A DNA stretch of 64,000 bases from contig NZ_AP025343.1 in the NCBI RefSeq assembly GCF_021654775.1, forward strand, positions 5,113,501 to 5,177,500, in the 5' to 3' direction. The DNA comes from Paenibacillus azoreducens (lineage in GTDB: Bacteria > Bacillota > Bacilli > Paenibacillales > Paenibacillaceae). Each line of letters opens with the position of its first letter. The stretch's first letter is position 1. Under the pieces are notes generated by a model. That model made no database searches, had not been told where the DNA came from, and worked only from the letters and a program-made list of their open reading frames with translations. Both the position numbers and the translations under genes were made by a program. This document shows positions 26,751 through 34,639 of the stretch, in pieces.

Positions 26751-27947
26751 ATGAGTTATATCCAGCACGGGACGTCAGCTTTCCGCAAAACAAGCCTAGC
26801 CTTGTTCGCGGGGGGTTTTAACACGTTTGCTATTCTTTATTATACTCAGCCGCTGCTGCCTGAGTTCTCCAAGGAGTTCGGCATTCCGCCGGTAACAGCC
26901 AGCCTGTCGCTATCGCTCACGACGCTGGTTCTGGCCTTCAGCATGATTATTGTCGGCTCGCTCAGCGAATCCTGGGGACGCAAGCCGATTATGGCTTCCG
27001 CAATGGTTACCGCATCCATTCTGACGCTGATCACCGCCTTCGCCCCTAACTTTCATACGTTGCTTGTATTCCGAATCATTCTGGGTGCCGTATTGGCCGG
27101 GCTTCCCGCCATTGCCATGGCTTATCTCGGCGAAGAAATTGCTCCGTCCAGCCTGGGCGCAGTAATGGGGCTGTATATTAGCGGCAACTCCATCGGCGGC
27201 ATGGGCGGACGGGTGATCACCGGCATTTTCACCGATTTGTGGAACTGGCGTATCGCTGTTGCCGTCATCGGGTTGCTTGGACTGATCTTCAGTGTATTTT
27301 TCGTGATTTTACTGCCGCCATCCCGCCATTTCCATGCGCGTCCATTGCGCTTTAAATCTCTGCTGCACTCGCTGGGCAGCCAGTTTAAAGATCCGGGAAT
27401 GGTGATTTTGTTTACACTTGGATTTTTGCTTATGGGCAGCTTTGTGACGCTGTACAACTATATTGGATACCAACTGATTGCGCCCCCTTATTCCTTGAGC
27501 CAAACCGTCGTCGGCTTTATTTTCATCGTATATATTGCGGGGACCTTCAGTTCCACATGGATGGGGAAAATGGCTGATACGCATGGAAGACCTTTGATGC
27601 TAGGGATCGGACTTTTGGTCTTCCTCTCCGGCGCATTGCTGACGTTAAGTCCGCTGCTTGCTGTCAAAATTGCCGGTATCATCATTTTCACGTTCGGGTT
27701 CTTCGGTGCCCACTCCATCGCCAGCTCTTGGATCGGCATCAGGGCTACGCATGATAAAGCCCAGGCTTCTTCGCTGTACCTTTTCTTTTATTATGGAGGT
27801 TCCAGCATCGGAGGTACTTTGGGCGGAACGTTCTGGGGCATGTACGGCTGGAACGGCGTGATCGGCCTCATCGCCAGCTTCTTGGTCGTCGCGCTGATGC
27901 TGTCCTTGCTGCTGGCCCGGCTTAATCATCAAAAAGCGGTTGCGTGA
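26751..27947 (+). CDS. MFS transporter (YnfM-like)
   Basis: This 398-residue major facilitator has about 12 transmembrane segments. Motif A is GSLSESWGRKPI near residue 73 and a second copy, GKMADTHGRPLM, lies near 270; the opening AILYYTQPLLPEFSKEFG is the pattern of the YnfM/AraJ drug-efflux branch. The ATG at 26751 follows GGAAAGAGG with long spacing; an open frame upstream lacks the family. Likely a proton-coupled exporter; substrate not known. Confidence 0.87.
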   Translation: MSYIQHGTSAFRKTSLALFAGGFNTFAILYYTQPLLPEFSKEFGIPPVTASLSLSLTTLVLAFSMIIVGSLSESWGRKPIMASAMVTASILTLITAFAPNFHTLLVFRIILGAVLAGLPAIAMAYLGEEIAPSSLGAVMGLYISGNSIGGMGGRVITGIFTDLWNWRIAVAVIGLLGLIFSVFFVILLPPSRHFHARPLRFKSLLHSLGSQFKDPGMVILFTLGFLLMGSFVTLYNYIGYQLIAPPYSLSQTVVGFIFIVYIAGTFSSTWMGKMADTHGRPLMLGIGLLVFLSGALLTLSPLLAVKIAGIIIFTFGFFGAHSIASSWIGIRATHDKAQASSLYLFFYYGGSSIGGTLGGTFWGMYGWNGVIGLIASFLVVALMLSLLLARLNHQKAVA

Positions 27948-27996
27948 ACGCAGGCGGACACATAGAGCCCGGTTTCAAAGAGCACATTAACCGCAA

Positions 27997-28029
27997 AACA
28001 CCATGACATCTCCTGTCATGGTGTTTTTA
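27997..28029. terminator. Bidirectional terminator
   Basis: AACACCATGACA and TGTCATGGTGTT arms around six bases, with TTTTTA on the plus side. It serves the MFS gene and the convergent FabF-like gene. Confidence 0.8.
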
Positions 28030-28065
28030 GTATGATCAAACGAATGCTTGCCGCATCGCAGCCTT

Positions 28066-29304
28066 TCACGCGAACTTTTGCAGCACGATCACGGCATTAT
28101 GTCCGCCAAAACCAAAGGAATTTGAGATTCCGACATGAATATCCTTGACGCGCGCTTCATTGGGCACAACATCCAGATCGCATTCCGGATCTGGAACTTC
28201 CTGATTGATGGTTGGAGGAATTTTGCCATCTTGGATCATTTGAACAAGCGCAATCGCCTCCACTCCCCCCGCCGCTCCAAACATGTGGCCGATCATCGAT
28301 TTGTTGGCCGTTACCGGAATGCGGTGATCAGCCTCTCCAAAAAGACGTTTGATCGCCATCATCTCGGACCGGTCGCCAACCTGCGTGCTTGTGGCATGGG
28401 CGCTGATTACATCCACCTGTGCGGGTTCGAGTTCCGCCTCATGCAGCGCCAGCTTCATCGCCTGATAAGCTCCCCGTCCTTCCGGATGGGATGCGACAAT
28501 ATGGTATGCGTCGGAGGTGGCTCCATATCCGGTTACCTCCGCATAAATCCGGGCACCGCGCTTCAGTGCGTGGGAAAGGCTCTCCAGCACCAGAATGCCG
28601 GCTCCCTCCGCCATGACAAACCCGTCCCGGCCTGCATCAAAAGGACGGCTGGCCAGCTTCGGATCGCCATCCCAAGTGGAAAGGGTAGTGGCATTGCCGA
28701 AGCTCGCCATTGAAATCTCCGTAATCGCCGCTTCGGCGCCCCCGGCAAGCACCACATCCGCTCCGCCAGCGCGAATCAGCCTGAACGCTTCCCCGATTGC
28801 CGTATTGCCAATCGAGCAGGCCGTAACCGGAGAAAGCGTCGGTCCCTGTGCCCCGGTGCGGATGCTGATCATCGCAGCGGCCATATTGGATATCATCATC
28901 GGCACGAGCAGCGGACTGACGCGCGAAGCACCGCGCGAACGGAGCAGCTCCTCCTGTTCCAACAGGGTGCCGATGCCTCCAATGCCTGAGCCGACATAGA
29001 CTCCCATGCGCTCTTTGTCGATCTGTTCAAGCTTAAGTCCGGCATCCTGGATGGCGTCTTCGGCCGCTGCCAGCGCAAATTGGCAAAATCGATCCATACG
29101 TCGGGCTTCCCTTCTGCCGAAACGTCCATCCGCATCAAAATCGCGCACCACGCCGGCCATATGGGTTTTCATATGTGAAGTATCCCAGGAGTCAATCCGC
29201 GAGATTCCCGATTTCCCCTGCAGCATCGCATTCCAGAAGGTTGAAACATCATTGCCGAGCGGCGAAACCAGCCCTGTCCCTGTAATCACAACTCTTTCCA
29301 TCAT
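28066..29304 (-). CDS. Second FabF-like beta-ketoacyl-ACP synthase
   Basis: This 412-residue condensing enzyme is a paralogue of FabF at 2293. The triad is intact: Cys163 in VTACSIGNTA, His303 in SAHATSTQVGD and His340 in KSMIGHMFGAAGG, with Lys335. It differs at places that are usually conserved in housekeeping FabF: TACSIGN for TACATGS and SAHATST for NAHGTST. No acyl carrier protein or other fab gene is next to it. It is divergent from an XRE/MltR-type regulator with which it probably forms a regulatory pair. Role could be alternative or specialised acyl elongation. Confidence 0.92.
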   Translation of the reverse strand: MMERVVITGTGLVSPLGNDVSTFWNAMLQGKSGISRIDSWDTSHMKTHMAGVVRDFDADGRFGRREARRMDRFCQFALAAAEDAIQDAGLKLEQIDKERMGVYVGSGIGGIGTLLEQEELLRSRGASRVSPLLVPMMISNMAAAMISIRTGAQGPTLSPVTACSIGNTAIGEAFRLIRAGGADVVLAGGAEAAITEISMASFGNATTLSTWDGDPKLASRPFDAGRDGFVMAEGAGILVLESLSHALKRGARIYAEVTGYGATSDAYHIVASHPEGRGAYQAMKLALHEAELEPAQVDVISAHATSTQVGDRSEMMAIKRLFGEADHRIPVTANKSMIGHMFGAAGGVEAIALVQMIQDGKIPPTINQEVPDPECDLDVVPNEARVKDIHVGISNSFGFGGHNAVIVLQKFA

Positions 29305-29353
29305 TATGTTCCTCCCTGTTACACTTTAGTTATGGAATTATCTTTTCACATCT

Positions 29354-29384
29354 GTTATCCTATTACAAGTTGTTGTTTATCCTA
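29354..29384 (+). promoter_or_regulatory. Direct repeats over the regulator promoter
   Basis: TATCCTA occurs at 29356-29362 and 29378-29384, 22 bases or two helical turns apart. They bracket the -35 and touch the -10 of the promoter at 29363-29391. This is a candidate operator for the XRE regulator. Confidence 0.4.
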
Positions 29385-29391
29385 GTATAAT
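29363..29391 (+). promoter_or_regulatory. SigA-type promoter of the XRE/MltR regulator
   Basis: TTACAA and TATAAT are spaced by 17 bases, and the start codon is 55 bases further on. Confidence 0.7.
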
Positions 29392-29446
29392 GAATACTAT
29401 GATTCTTCTTAAGATTAAAGCTTGAAGTGAATAGGAGGCGTTTTTT

Positions 29447-30298
29447 ATGAATCGCGATACCCGTCTACAGGCACTCTCCGCTTTTCTTACGGCCCAGCGC
29501 GCCAAAATCCAACCCGAATCAGTCGGGCTGCCTTCCGCTGGACGCCGCCGGACCCCAGGACTGCGCAGGGAAGAAGTGGCACAGCTGGCGGGAGTCAGCA
29601 GCACCTGGTATACCTGGCTGGAGCAAGGCCGGGACATCAACGTCTCCTCGTCCGTGCTCGACTGCATCGCCTCCGCTCTGCGCCTGACTGCCGATGAACG
29701 GAAATATTTGTTTTCACTGGCGATGGGGACGCCTTCAACGAGCATACCGCAGCAGGAGGAGCCTAGCATTAGCCTTTCGCTGCAAAAGATGGTGGACGAG
29801 CTGCATTACTGCCCAACGATCATTTCCGACCGGCACTGCCAAATTGTGGGCTGGAACCGCGCGGCTTCCCATGTATTTTTGGAATTCGACCGGATCCCCC
29901 TGGAACAGCGGAATATGATCCGGCTTTTGTTCACCCGCAAGGAATTTCGGAGGCTGGCCGTCAACTGGGAGCATTTTGTGATGGGATTCCTTTCGATTTT
30001 CCGTTCCTATTACGGGCAATATGTGGGGGATGCATGGTATGAGCAATTTTTGCAGGAGATGAAGCAGGTCGATCCGGAATTTCTGCAGTTATGGCAGCAC
30101 AGCCAGGTCAGCAGCGCACCCGAGGTCGTCATTGAATTCCGTCATGCCAAAATGGGGAAGATGCTTTTTGACCTGACTTCCCTGCAGGTACAGGGCGGTG
30201 CCGATCTCCGCTGCAGCGTTTATACGCCTGCGGCCGGCTCTTCAACGGAAGCGAAACTGAAACGGCTGATGAATAAAACGGAGGATTCAACAAATTGA
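29447..30298 (+). CDS. XRE regulator with MltR/MmyB-like ligand domain
   Basis: This 283-residue transcription factor has an N-terminal HTH_31 domain (RRTPGLRREEVAQLAGVSST, near 30-52). A C-terminal MmyB/MltR ligand domain from about 105 includes the segments IVGWNRAA and LFDLTSLQVQGGADL. The best studied member of the ligand-domain family was found with a bound fatty acid, so an acyl effector is plausible. AGGAGG precedes the ATG by 8 bases. Divergence from the FabF-like gene supports a lipid-linked role. Confidence 0.88.
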   Translation: MNRDTRLQALSAFLTAQRAKIQPESVGLPSAGRRRTPGLRREEVAQLAGVSSTWYTWLEQGRDINVSSSVLDCIASALRLTADERKYLFSLAMGTPSTSIPQQEEPSISLSLQKMVDELHYCPTIISDRHCQIVGWNRAASHVFLEFDRIPLEQRNMIRLLFTRKEFRRLAVNWEHFVMGFLSIFRSYYGQYVGDAWYEQFLQEMKQVDPEFLQLWQHSQVSSAPEVVIEFRHAKMGKMLFDLTSLQVQGGADLRCSVYTPAAGSSTEAKLKRLMNKTEDSTN

Positions 30299-30318
30299 TA
30301 GCGGGGATGTGATTCAAT

Positions 30319-30618
30319 ATGGCATTCGGCATTAACCGGAAGGAACTAAACGAGTGGAAAAAAGCGGTTAGCCGCGGGGAAATCGCGTATTTGACCCATT
30401 TTTGGCTGGATCCGCGTTTTCCGGGCATCACCACGGTTACCAAAGTGGGCTGTGCGGATCTCGAACGTCTGACAATGTGGTGCGTGGAGCATGATCTGCC
30501 CGCCCGGTATATTCACCGCCGCAATCCCTTTCCGCATTTTGATCTGATGGGGTCGAAACAAAAGGAAATTTTAACCAGGGAAGGGCTTTGGGACCAAGTG
30601 AAGCGTTTCAAACTGTGA
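30319..30618 (+). CDS. Conserved hypothetical protein (YneQ-like)
   Basis: This 99-residue protein has the conserved blocks GEIAYLTHFWLDPRFPG, TKVGCADLERL and a tail FPHFDLMGSKQKEIL. Small Firmicute proteins resembling YneQ share these. No function is known. It starts 21 bases after the XRE regulator and may be cotranscribed with it. Element A copy 3 begins 12 bases after the stop codon. Confidence 0.78.
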   Translation: MAFGINRKELNEWKKAVSRGEIAYLTHFWLDPRFPGITTVTKVGCADLERLTMWCVEHDLPARYIHRRNPFPHFDLMGSKQKEILTREGLWDQVKRFKL

Positions 30619-30629
30619 ATTGGAAAAAA

Positions 30630-30712
30630 TAAAATAACCCCACAAAGTGACGCGTGACCTTCGAAACTTATTCCGATTACTTTGCGGGGACCCCCGGAAA
30701 TTCATACTAAAA
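30630..30712 (+). repeat. Palindromic dispersed element A, copy 3
   Basis: Same ends as the other copies (CCCCACAAAGT and ACTTTGCGGGG), with a diverged centre GACGCGTGACCTTCGAAAC. It follows a plus-strand gene; no obvious terminator stem touches the right end, unlike most copies. Confidence 0.75.
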
Positions 30713-30912
30713 CAGCCCGGCAGCCGCAGGTTGAACGGTGACCCGCAAGGAGCGTCACTTTTACGGCATGTCCGGCAAACGGGCGAACCGTCAGCAGTAA
30801 GAAGGACATCGTTCAAATCAGCGCGACAAGGCTGTTCAGTTCAAACCTATGTTTTTTACAGAGAAACTGATTCCCCCGTCTTCCTGCCGGGGTTTTCGTT
30901 TTCCTTTGCGTA

Positions 30913-31380
30913 CTACACGACAGGGCCTGCCTTAAAGCTCTCTTCGGCGGAATGCCCCAACTTCTTCAGCAGTTCGACTGCCTGCTTCTTCTCCTCTACG
31001 CTGAGACCCTCAACGGCATGCACAAGCACCTGCTGATGATGCGGGAAAATCCGCTCGATAAAGGCCCGTCCTTCATCGGTCAGATCCGCGAAAATCACGC
31101 GGCGGTCATCCGGGGACGCTTTGCGGACCAGCAAGTTTTTCTTCTGGAGTTTATCGGCTACATAGGTGATGTTACCGCTCGAAATCAGCACCTTCTCCCC
31201 GATCTTTTGCAAAGGCTGCGGGCCTTTATGATACAGCAAATCCAGTACGCCAAACTCTGTCGTGTTCAGGCCGTGGCTTTGAATATCGCGTATGGAATGC
31301 GCGACCACCGAATTGTAAGCACGTGTAAGAACGATAAATAGATCCAGGGATATTTCGTCATTGTTCGTTTTGTCTGCCAT
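30913..31380 (-). CDS. MarR-family regulator, MhqR-like
   Basis: This 155-residue winged-helix regulator has the sequence DIQSHGLNTTEFGVLDLLYH and a recognition region near SSGNITYVADKLQKKNLL, with the wing DDRRVIFADLTDEG. These resemble Bacillus MhqR/YusO, which respond to quinones. The ATG at 31380 has TTTGGAGG upstream. A palindrome 22 bases upstream of the start is the likely autoregulatory operator. No classical mhq target gene is adjacent. Confidence 0.85.
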   Translation of the reverse strand: MADKTNNDEISLDLFIVLTRAYNSVVAHSIRDIQSHGLNTTEFGVLDLLYHKGPQPLQKIGEKVLISSGNITYVADKLQKKNLLVRKASPDDRRVIFADLTDEGRAFIERIFPHHQQVLVHAVEGLSVEEKKQAVELLKKLGHSAEESFKAGPVV

Positions 31381-31401
31381 CCTAGAAACCTCCAAACGTA
31401 C

Positions 31402-31419
31402 TATCTTAATGCAAAGATA
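31402..31419 (-). promoter_or_regulatory. Palindromic operator candidate of the MarR gene
   Basis: TATCTT-AATGCA-AAGATA has perfect 6-base arms. The arm sequence is one base away from the published MhqR palindrome (TATCTC...GAGATA). Confidence 0.55.
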
Positions 31420-31509
31420 ATAGAAAGCTGCGGGATTGTCAATCTCCCGCTTGTTTCGACGCTGGAGGCTGGCTTTTTAGAGGCAGCACCAATCCCGCTT
31501 TTTCAAACA

Positions 31510-32181
31510 TTATTTCCGTTCCAGCACCGTCACCGTGCCATCCTTGCGGCCGATGATCGCCCGGGCGGCAAGCCCGATGAAAAGGCCGTTATCCACGACT
31601 CCCGGCATTGCCAGCAGCTTGCGGTGAAGTTCGGCGGGATTGTCGATGGAACCAAAACGGCAGTCCGCAATATAGTTGCCGTTATCCGTGACGAAGATAT
31701 GATCTTCTTCCGTTCTGAGCATAGGATTCGCACTTATTTCATCCAGCGAAGCGAGTGTCCATTCATTTGCAAAAGGAATGATTTCCACCGGCAGCGGAAA
31801 ACTGCCCAGCTTGTCCACCAGCTTGCTTTCATCGGCGATGACGATCATCTCCTTGCTGTGAAAAGCAACGATTTTCTCCCGCAGCAGCGCCCCGCCGCCG
31901 CCTTTGATCAGGTGAAGTTCCGAGTCGAGCTCATCGGCTCCGTCAATCGTAAGATCAAGGCCATCCAGCTTGGCAAAAGGAATCAGAGGAATTCCATGCT
32001 CCTGCGCCAGCTTTTCCGAAGCTTTCGAGGTGGCCACGGCCTGAATTTCCAGCCCTTCGCGCACCCGTTCGCCTATTTTCCGGATTGCCCAATAAGCCGT
32101 CGATCCTGTTCCAAGCCCAATCCGCATCCCGTCCTTGACATATTCCACCGCTTTTTCCGCTGCCAACTGCTTCAGATTCAT
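31510..32181 (-). CDS. rpiA: Ribose-5-phosphate isomerase A
   Basis: RpiA interconverts ribose-5-phosphate and ribulose-5-phosphate in the pentose phosphate pathway. The 223-residue protein has GLGTGSTAYWAI near 22-33, the catalytic region TIDGADELD (Asp80, Asp83), and Lys93-Gly-rich LIKGGGGALLREKI. The start at 32181 has GAGGGG upstream; the frame is open further up but without family similarity. It stands alone. Confidence 0.95.
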   Translation of the reverse strand: MNLKQLAAEKAVEYVKDGMRIGLGTGSTAYWAIRKIGERVREGLEIQAVATSKASEKLAQEHGIPLIPFAKLDGLDLTIDGADELDSELHLIKGGGGALLREKIVAFHSKEMIVIADESKLVDKLGSFPLPVEIIPFANEWTLASLDEISANPMLRTEEDHIFVTDNGNYIADCRFGSIDNPAELHRKLLAMPGVVDNGLFIGLAARAIIGRKDGTVTVLERK

Positions 32182-32379
32182 TTTTCCACGCCCCTCTACT
32201 GAAATGAGATCCTTGCTTCGGACCCATCGCCCGCCTAGAAGCGGACCCGGCCGGACAGCGCGCTGCATTCTTCTTTAAAGCGCGGCTGCTTCGCCTCGAA
32301 GACATGATCAACATGCTTGAATGGGTCATCAATGAGCCAAATTGCAGTTATCATATGTAGTAATAAAGCATCTTTCGAA

Positions 32380-33060
32380 TCAGCCGCCCCTTGCATTTTT
32401 AGATACAAGCTCCACGACCTCTACAGGCGATCTGAACAAAAAATCAGGCTCCGGCGCCAAGGTTAGATTTTGTACCTCTTCAAACCAATGGGCCCCCCCG
32501 GTCCATGCGCCTGCGGCACGTCCGGCAACCATATCCGCATTGCTGTCGCCAATAAATAATGTTGCTTCAGGTTTGATGCCAAGCGCCGCCATCGCCCGGT
32601 CGATTCCTTCGCGGTCGGGTTTGGGCCGCACCAGCTCATCACCCGCCAGTTGCACGTCAAAATAATGCCTCATACCGAGCTTATCCAGCGAAATATCCAA
32701 GCTGCGCCGGCTTTTGCCAGTAATGATGCCCATCGGAATCCGCAGCCGGGCTAAGTTATCCAGCATAGTCTGAATATTTGCTGCTAGCGGCAGCATATCC
32801 TCATGATATTCATCATACAGACGGTAATACTCACTGCAGGCTTCGGTGGAGAGCGCGCGATCCTGGACAACGCCTGCAATAATCCCGTCCTCCGTTGGAC
32901 CAAAAAGGCTTACCAGCTCCGGATTGGTATATTCCTTGCCCGCATACCTTCGGAATACTTCCTTAAATGCAAAAAAAGAAAGCGGAAGCGTATCTGCAAG
33001 CGTTCCGTCAAAATCAAACAATACACCTTGAAATTGAACTTGCCCTCCCTGATCTCCCAT
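32380..33060 (-). CDS. HAD-family phosphatase (Gph-like)
   Basis: This 226-residue phosphatase has motif I FDFDGTLADT near 15-24, motif II ITGKSR, motif III Lys in VRPKPDREG and motif IV GDSNADMVAGRAAG. This is the phosphoglycolate-phosphatase branch with a small helical cap. AGAGGAGGAG precedes the ATG. The substrate could be phosphoglycolate or pyrophosphate (PpaX-like); I cannot decide from sequence. Confidence 0.88.
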   Translation of the reverse strand: MGDQGGQVQFQGVLFDFDGTLADTLPLSFFAFKEVFRRYAGKEYTNPELVSLFGPTEDGIIAGVVQDRALSTEACSEYYRLYDEYHEDMLPLAANIQTMLDNLARLRIPMGIITGKSRRSLDISLDKLGMRHYFDVQLAGDELVRPKPDREGIDRAMAALGIKPEATLFIGDSNADMVAGRAAGAWTGGAHWFEEVQNLTLAPEPDFLFRSPVEVVELVSKNARGG

Positions 33061-33136
33061 ATGGCTCCTCCTCTGACTGTATTCAGGCCTTCGGTATCAT
33101 CCATCGTGTTGAAGTTTTATGCGTTAAGGATAACCC

Positions 33137-33565
33137 TTACGCCCTTAGCTGCTGCAATTGCTGTTCGAGGCGGGTTACCGCATCGTTTTCTTCGGCGTTC
33201 TCCACGGCATGTTGGCAGGATATGATGTCCAGCATTTCTCCCTTGGCCGCAAATTCAGAGCAGGTTAGCTCCATGATTTGCACCGCATGACCCAGCTTCA
33301 GCTCGCTGATGGTTCCATTCATCCGGCATAAGCAGACATGCACTGTTCCTTCAGCTTCCTTGAAAGATGCTTCGAGGAGCGGAATTACTTCCCCAGGCCT
33401 CTCTGCTTCGGCTTGGCGGCTCACTTGCACCGTATAAGAGGAAAAAGCCGGAACATCTCCTTTGACTTCCCGCTCCCCGGCAATGATTCGCGAATTTCTC
33501 CAGGCAAGCATGCCCGCAAGTGCGAGAATCAATATTGCCAATGCACATCCGATATAAAAAATCAA
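33137..33565 (-). CDS. Single-pass membrane protein, unknown function
   Basis: From a TTG start the protein has 142 residues: one N-terminal helix (YIGCALAILILALAGMLAW) then a soluble polar domain with SSYTVQVSRQ, and a C-terminal coiled-coil-like RLEQQLQQLRA. GAAGGTGA lies directly before that TTG. An ATG at 33583 is the other option, but it has no ribosome site and sits at the base of a hairpin (33586-33623). Family not recognised. Confidence 0.65.
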   Translation of the reverse strand: MIFYIGCALAILILALAGMLAWRNSRIIAGEREVKGDVPAFSSYTVQVSRQAEAERPGEVIPLLEASFKEAEGTVHVCLCRMNGTISELKLGHAVQIMELTCSEFAAKGEMLDIISCQHAVENAEENDAVTRLEQQLQQLRA

Positions 33566-33585
33566 ATCTTCACCTTCATCCATTT

Positions 33586-33623
33586 AAGGACTGTACACGG
33601 CCATAAGACCATGCACAGTCCTT
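33586..33623 (-). terminator. Hairpin between GNAT gene and membrane gene
   Basis: AAGGACTGT and ACAGTCCTT pair around 20 bases. No U-tract follows on the minus transcript. Its 3' foot is 2 bases from the ATG at 33583, so it could instead modulate translation. Confidence 0.45.
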
Positions 33624-33652
33624 GTATTCATCCGATAAGAGTCAGATGCGCA

Positions 33653-34177
33653 TTACAGTTTTTTCAGCATATGAATATCCTCGGGTTCCAACCGGAACAA
33701 CTCTTCATCAACGTGATCGGTAATTTTGCCGCCGCTTGCCATATAAAATTGGACTGCGGACTCCGTTTCCGTGGAGGAAATATACAAATAAGACGCTCCG
33801 CGCTCCTTCGCTTCCCTGCCAAGTTCCTGGATGATCTTCGTTCCGATTCCCTGCCGGCGGTGACTGCGGCTGACATACATCAGATCCACTTGCAATTGGT
33901 CCTGGTTTTCGCCCCGGAACTTGTGTCCGAGTACCCCGAAGCCTACAAGCGTTTCCCCGTCAAAAGCGCCAAAAGCGACGCCGCCGGACTTCAGCTCATA
34001 TTCGAACCGTTCGATCAATTCCTGCGTCTCCCGCTCATCCCAGGTCGGGCACTCATGCCCTGCAGGAGCCGTTTCAAGCATGCCTTGATTCATTTTGTAA
34101 ATTTTCCCGATCTGTTCCGATCTGTCGATTTGCCGGATCAACCCGGATTCATGCAGCTGCATCTGTCTAATCATCAT
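33653..34177 (-). CDS. GNAT-family N-acetyltransferase
   Basis: This 174-residue acetyltransferase has the loop YVSRSHRRQGIGTKIIQELG and a C-terminal AVQFYMASGGKITDHVDEEL, a standard GNAT layout. The acceptor is unknown. AAGGAGAG precedes two adjacent ATG codons. Confidence 0.85.
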   Translation of the reverse strand: MMIRQMQLHESGLIRQIDRSEQIGKIYKMNQGMLETAPAGHECPTWDERETQELIERFEYELKSGGVAFGAFDGETLVGFGVLGHKFRGENQDQLQVDLMYVSRSHRRQGIGTKIIQELGREAKERGASYLYISSTETESAVQFYMASGGKITDHVDEELFRLEPEDIHMLKKL

Positions 34178-34354
34178 TGTTTTATTCTCTCCTTAAATTT
34201 TGTTTTGGATTTTCAGCCTCCTTTGATTGAAAACTTATATTTGGAAATGCAATCGTCATTTTTTTAATAACTTCACAGCTCCTCTCTTTTACTTTAATTA
34301 TACGGAGATTTTGAAAAAATCCAATAATTAGCTTTATTAACATGGATGCTCTAG

Positions 34355-34490
34355 CAAAATAACCCCACAAAGTGTATCGGAAAGAAGTCCGACGCCTGAA
34401 GGGCGCTTTTGCGAAGCAAAAGTACTGAGTGGAGCCTATGCTTCGATGCTTATTCCAAATACTTTGCGGGGACCCCAAAAAACTTATATA
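34355..34490 (+). repeat. Palindromic dispersed element A, copy 4 (long form)
   Basis: This copy has the usual ends but carries 57 extra bases (34375-34431) after CACAAAGTG. The extra part contains GCTTTTGC/GCAAAAG arms and is bordered by AGTG on both sides. The remainder matches copies 1 and 2. Confidence 0.8.
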
Positions 34491-34578
34491 ACACCCCCAC
34501 AAAGTGAAGCCTTTGCTTCGATGCTTATTCCAATTACTTTGCGGGGACCCCAAAAAACTTATAAAATTCTATAATTGC
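34491..34578 (+). repeat. Palindromic dispersed element A, copy 5
   Basis: A short-form copy starts directly after copy 4 in the same orientation, giving a tandem pair. Its right end enters the T-tract of the terminator of the EamA gene. Confidence 0.8.
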
Positions 34579-34612
34579 AAAAAAAAAGCCTGCGGCTTTA
34601 AGCCGAGGCTCT
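34577..34612 (-). terminator. Intrinsic terminator of the EamA gene
   Basis: On the minus strand AGCCT(C)GGCTT pairs with AAGCC(GC)AGGCT, followed by nine T. Confidence 0.65.
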
Positions 34613-34639
34613 TCGAAATGAAGCTTTTACATGATGTCA

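Noticed and set aside
30873..30900. Terminator for the YneQ-like gene
   Set aside because: Only about five base pairs of stem, over 250 bases from the stop codon; too weak to annotate.
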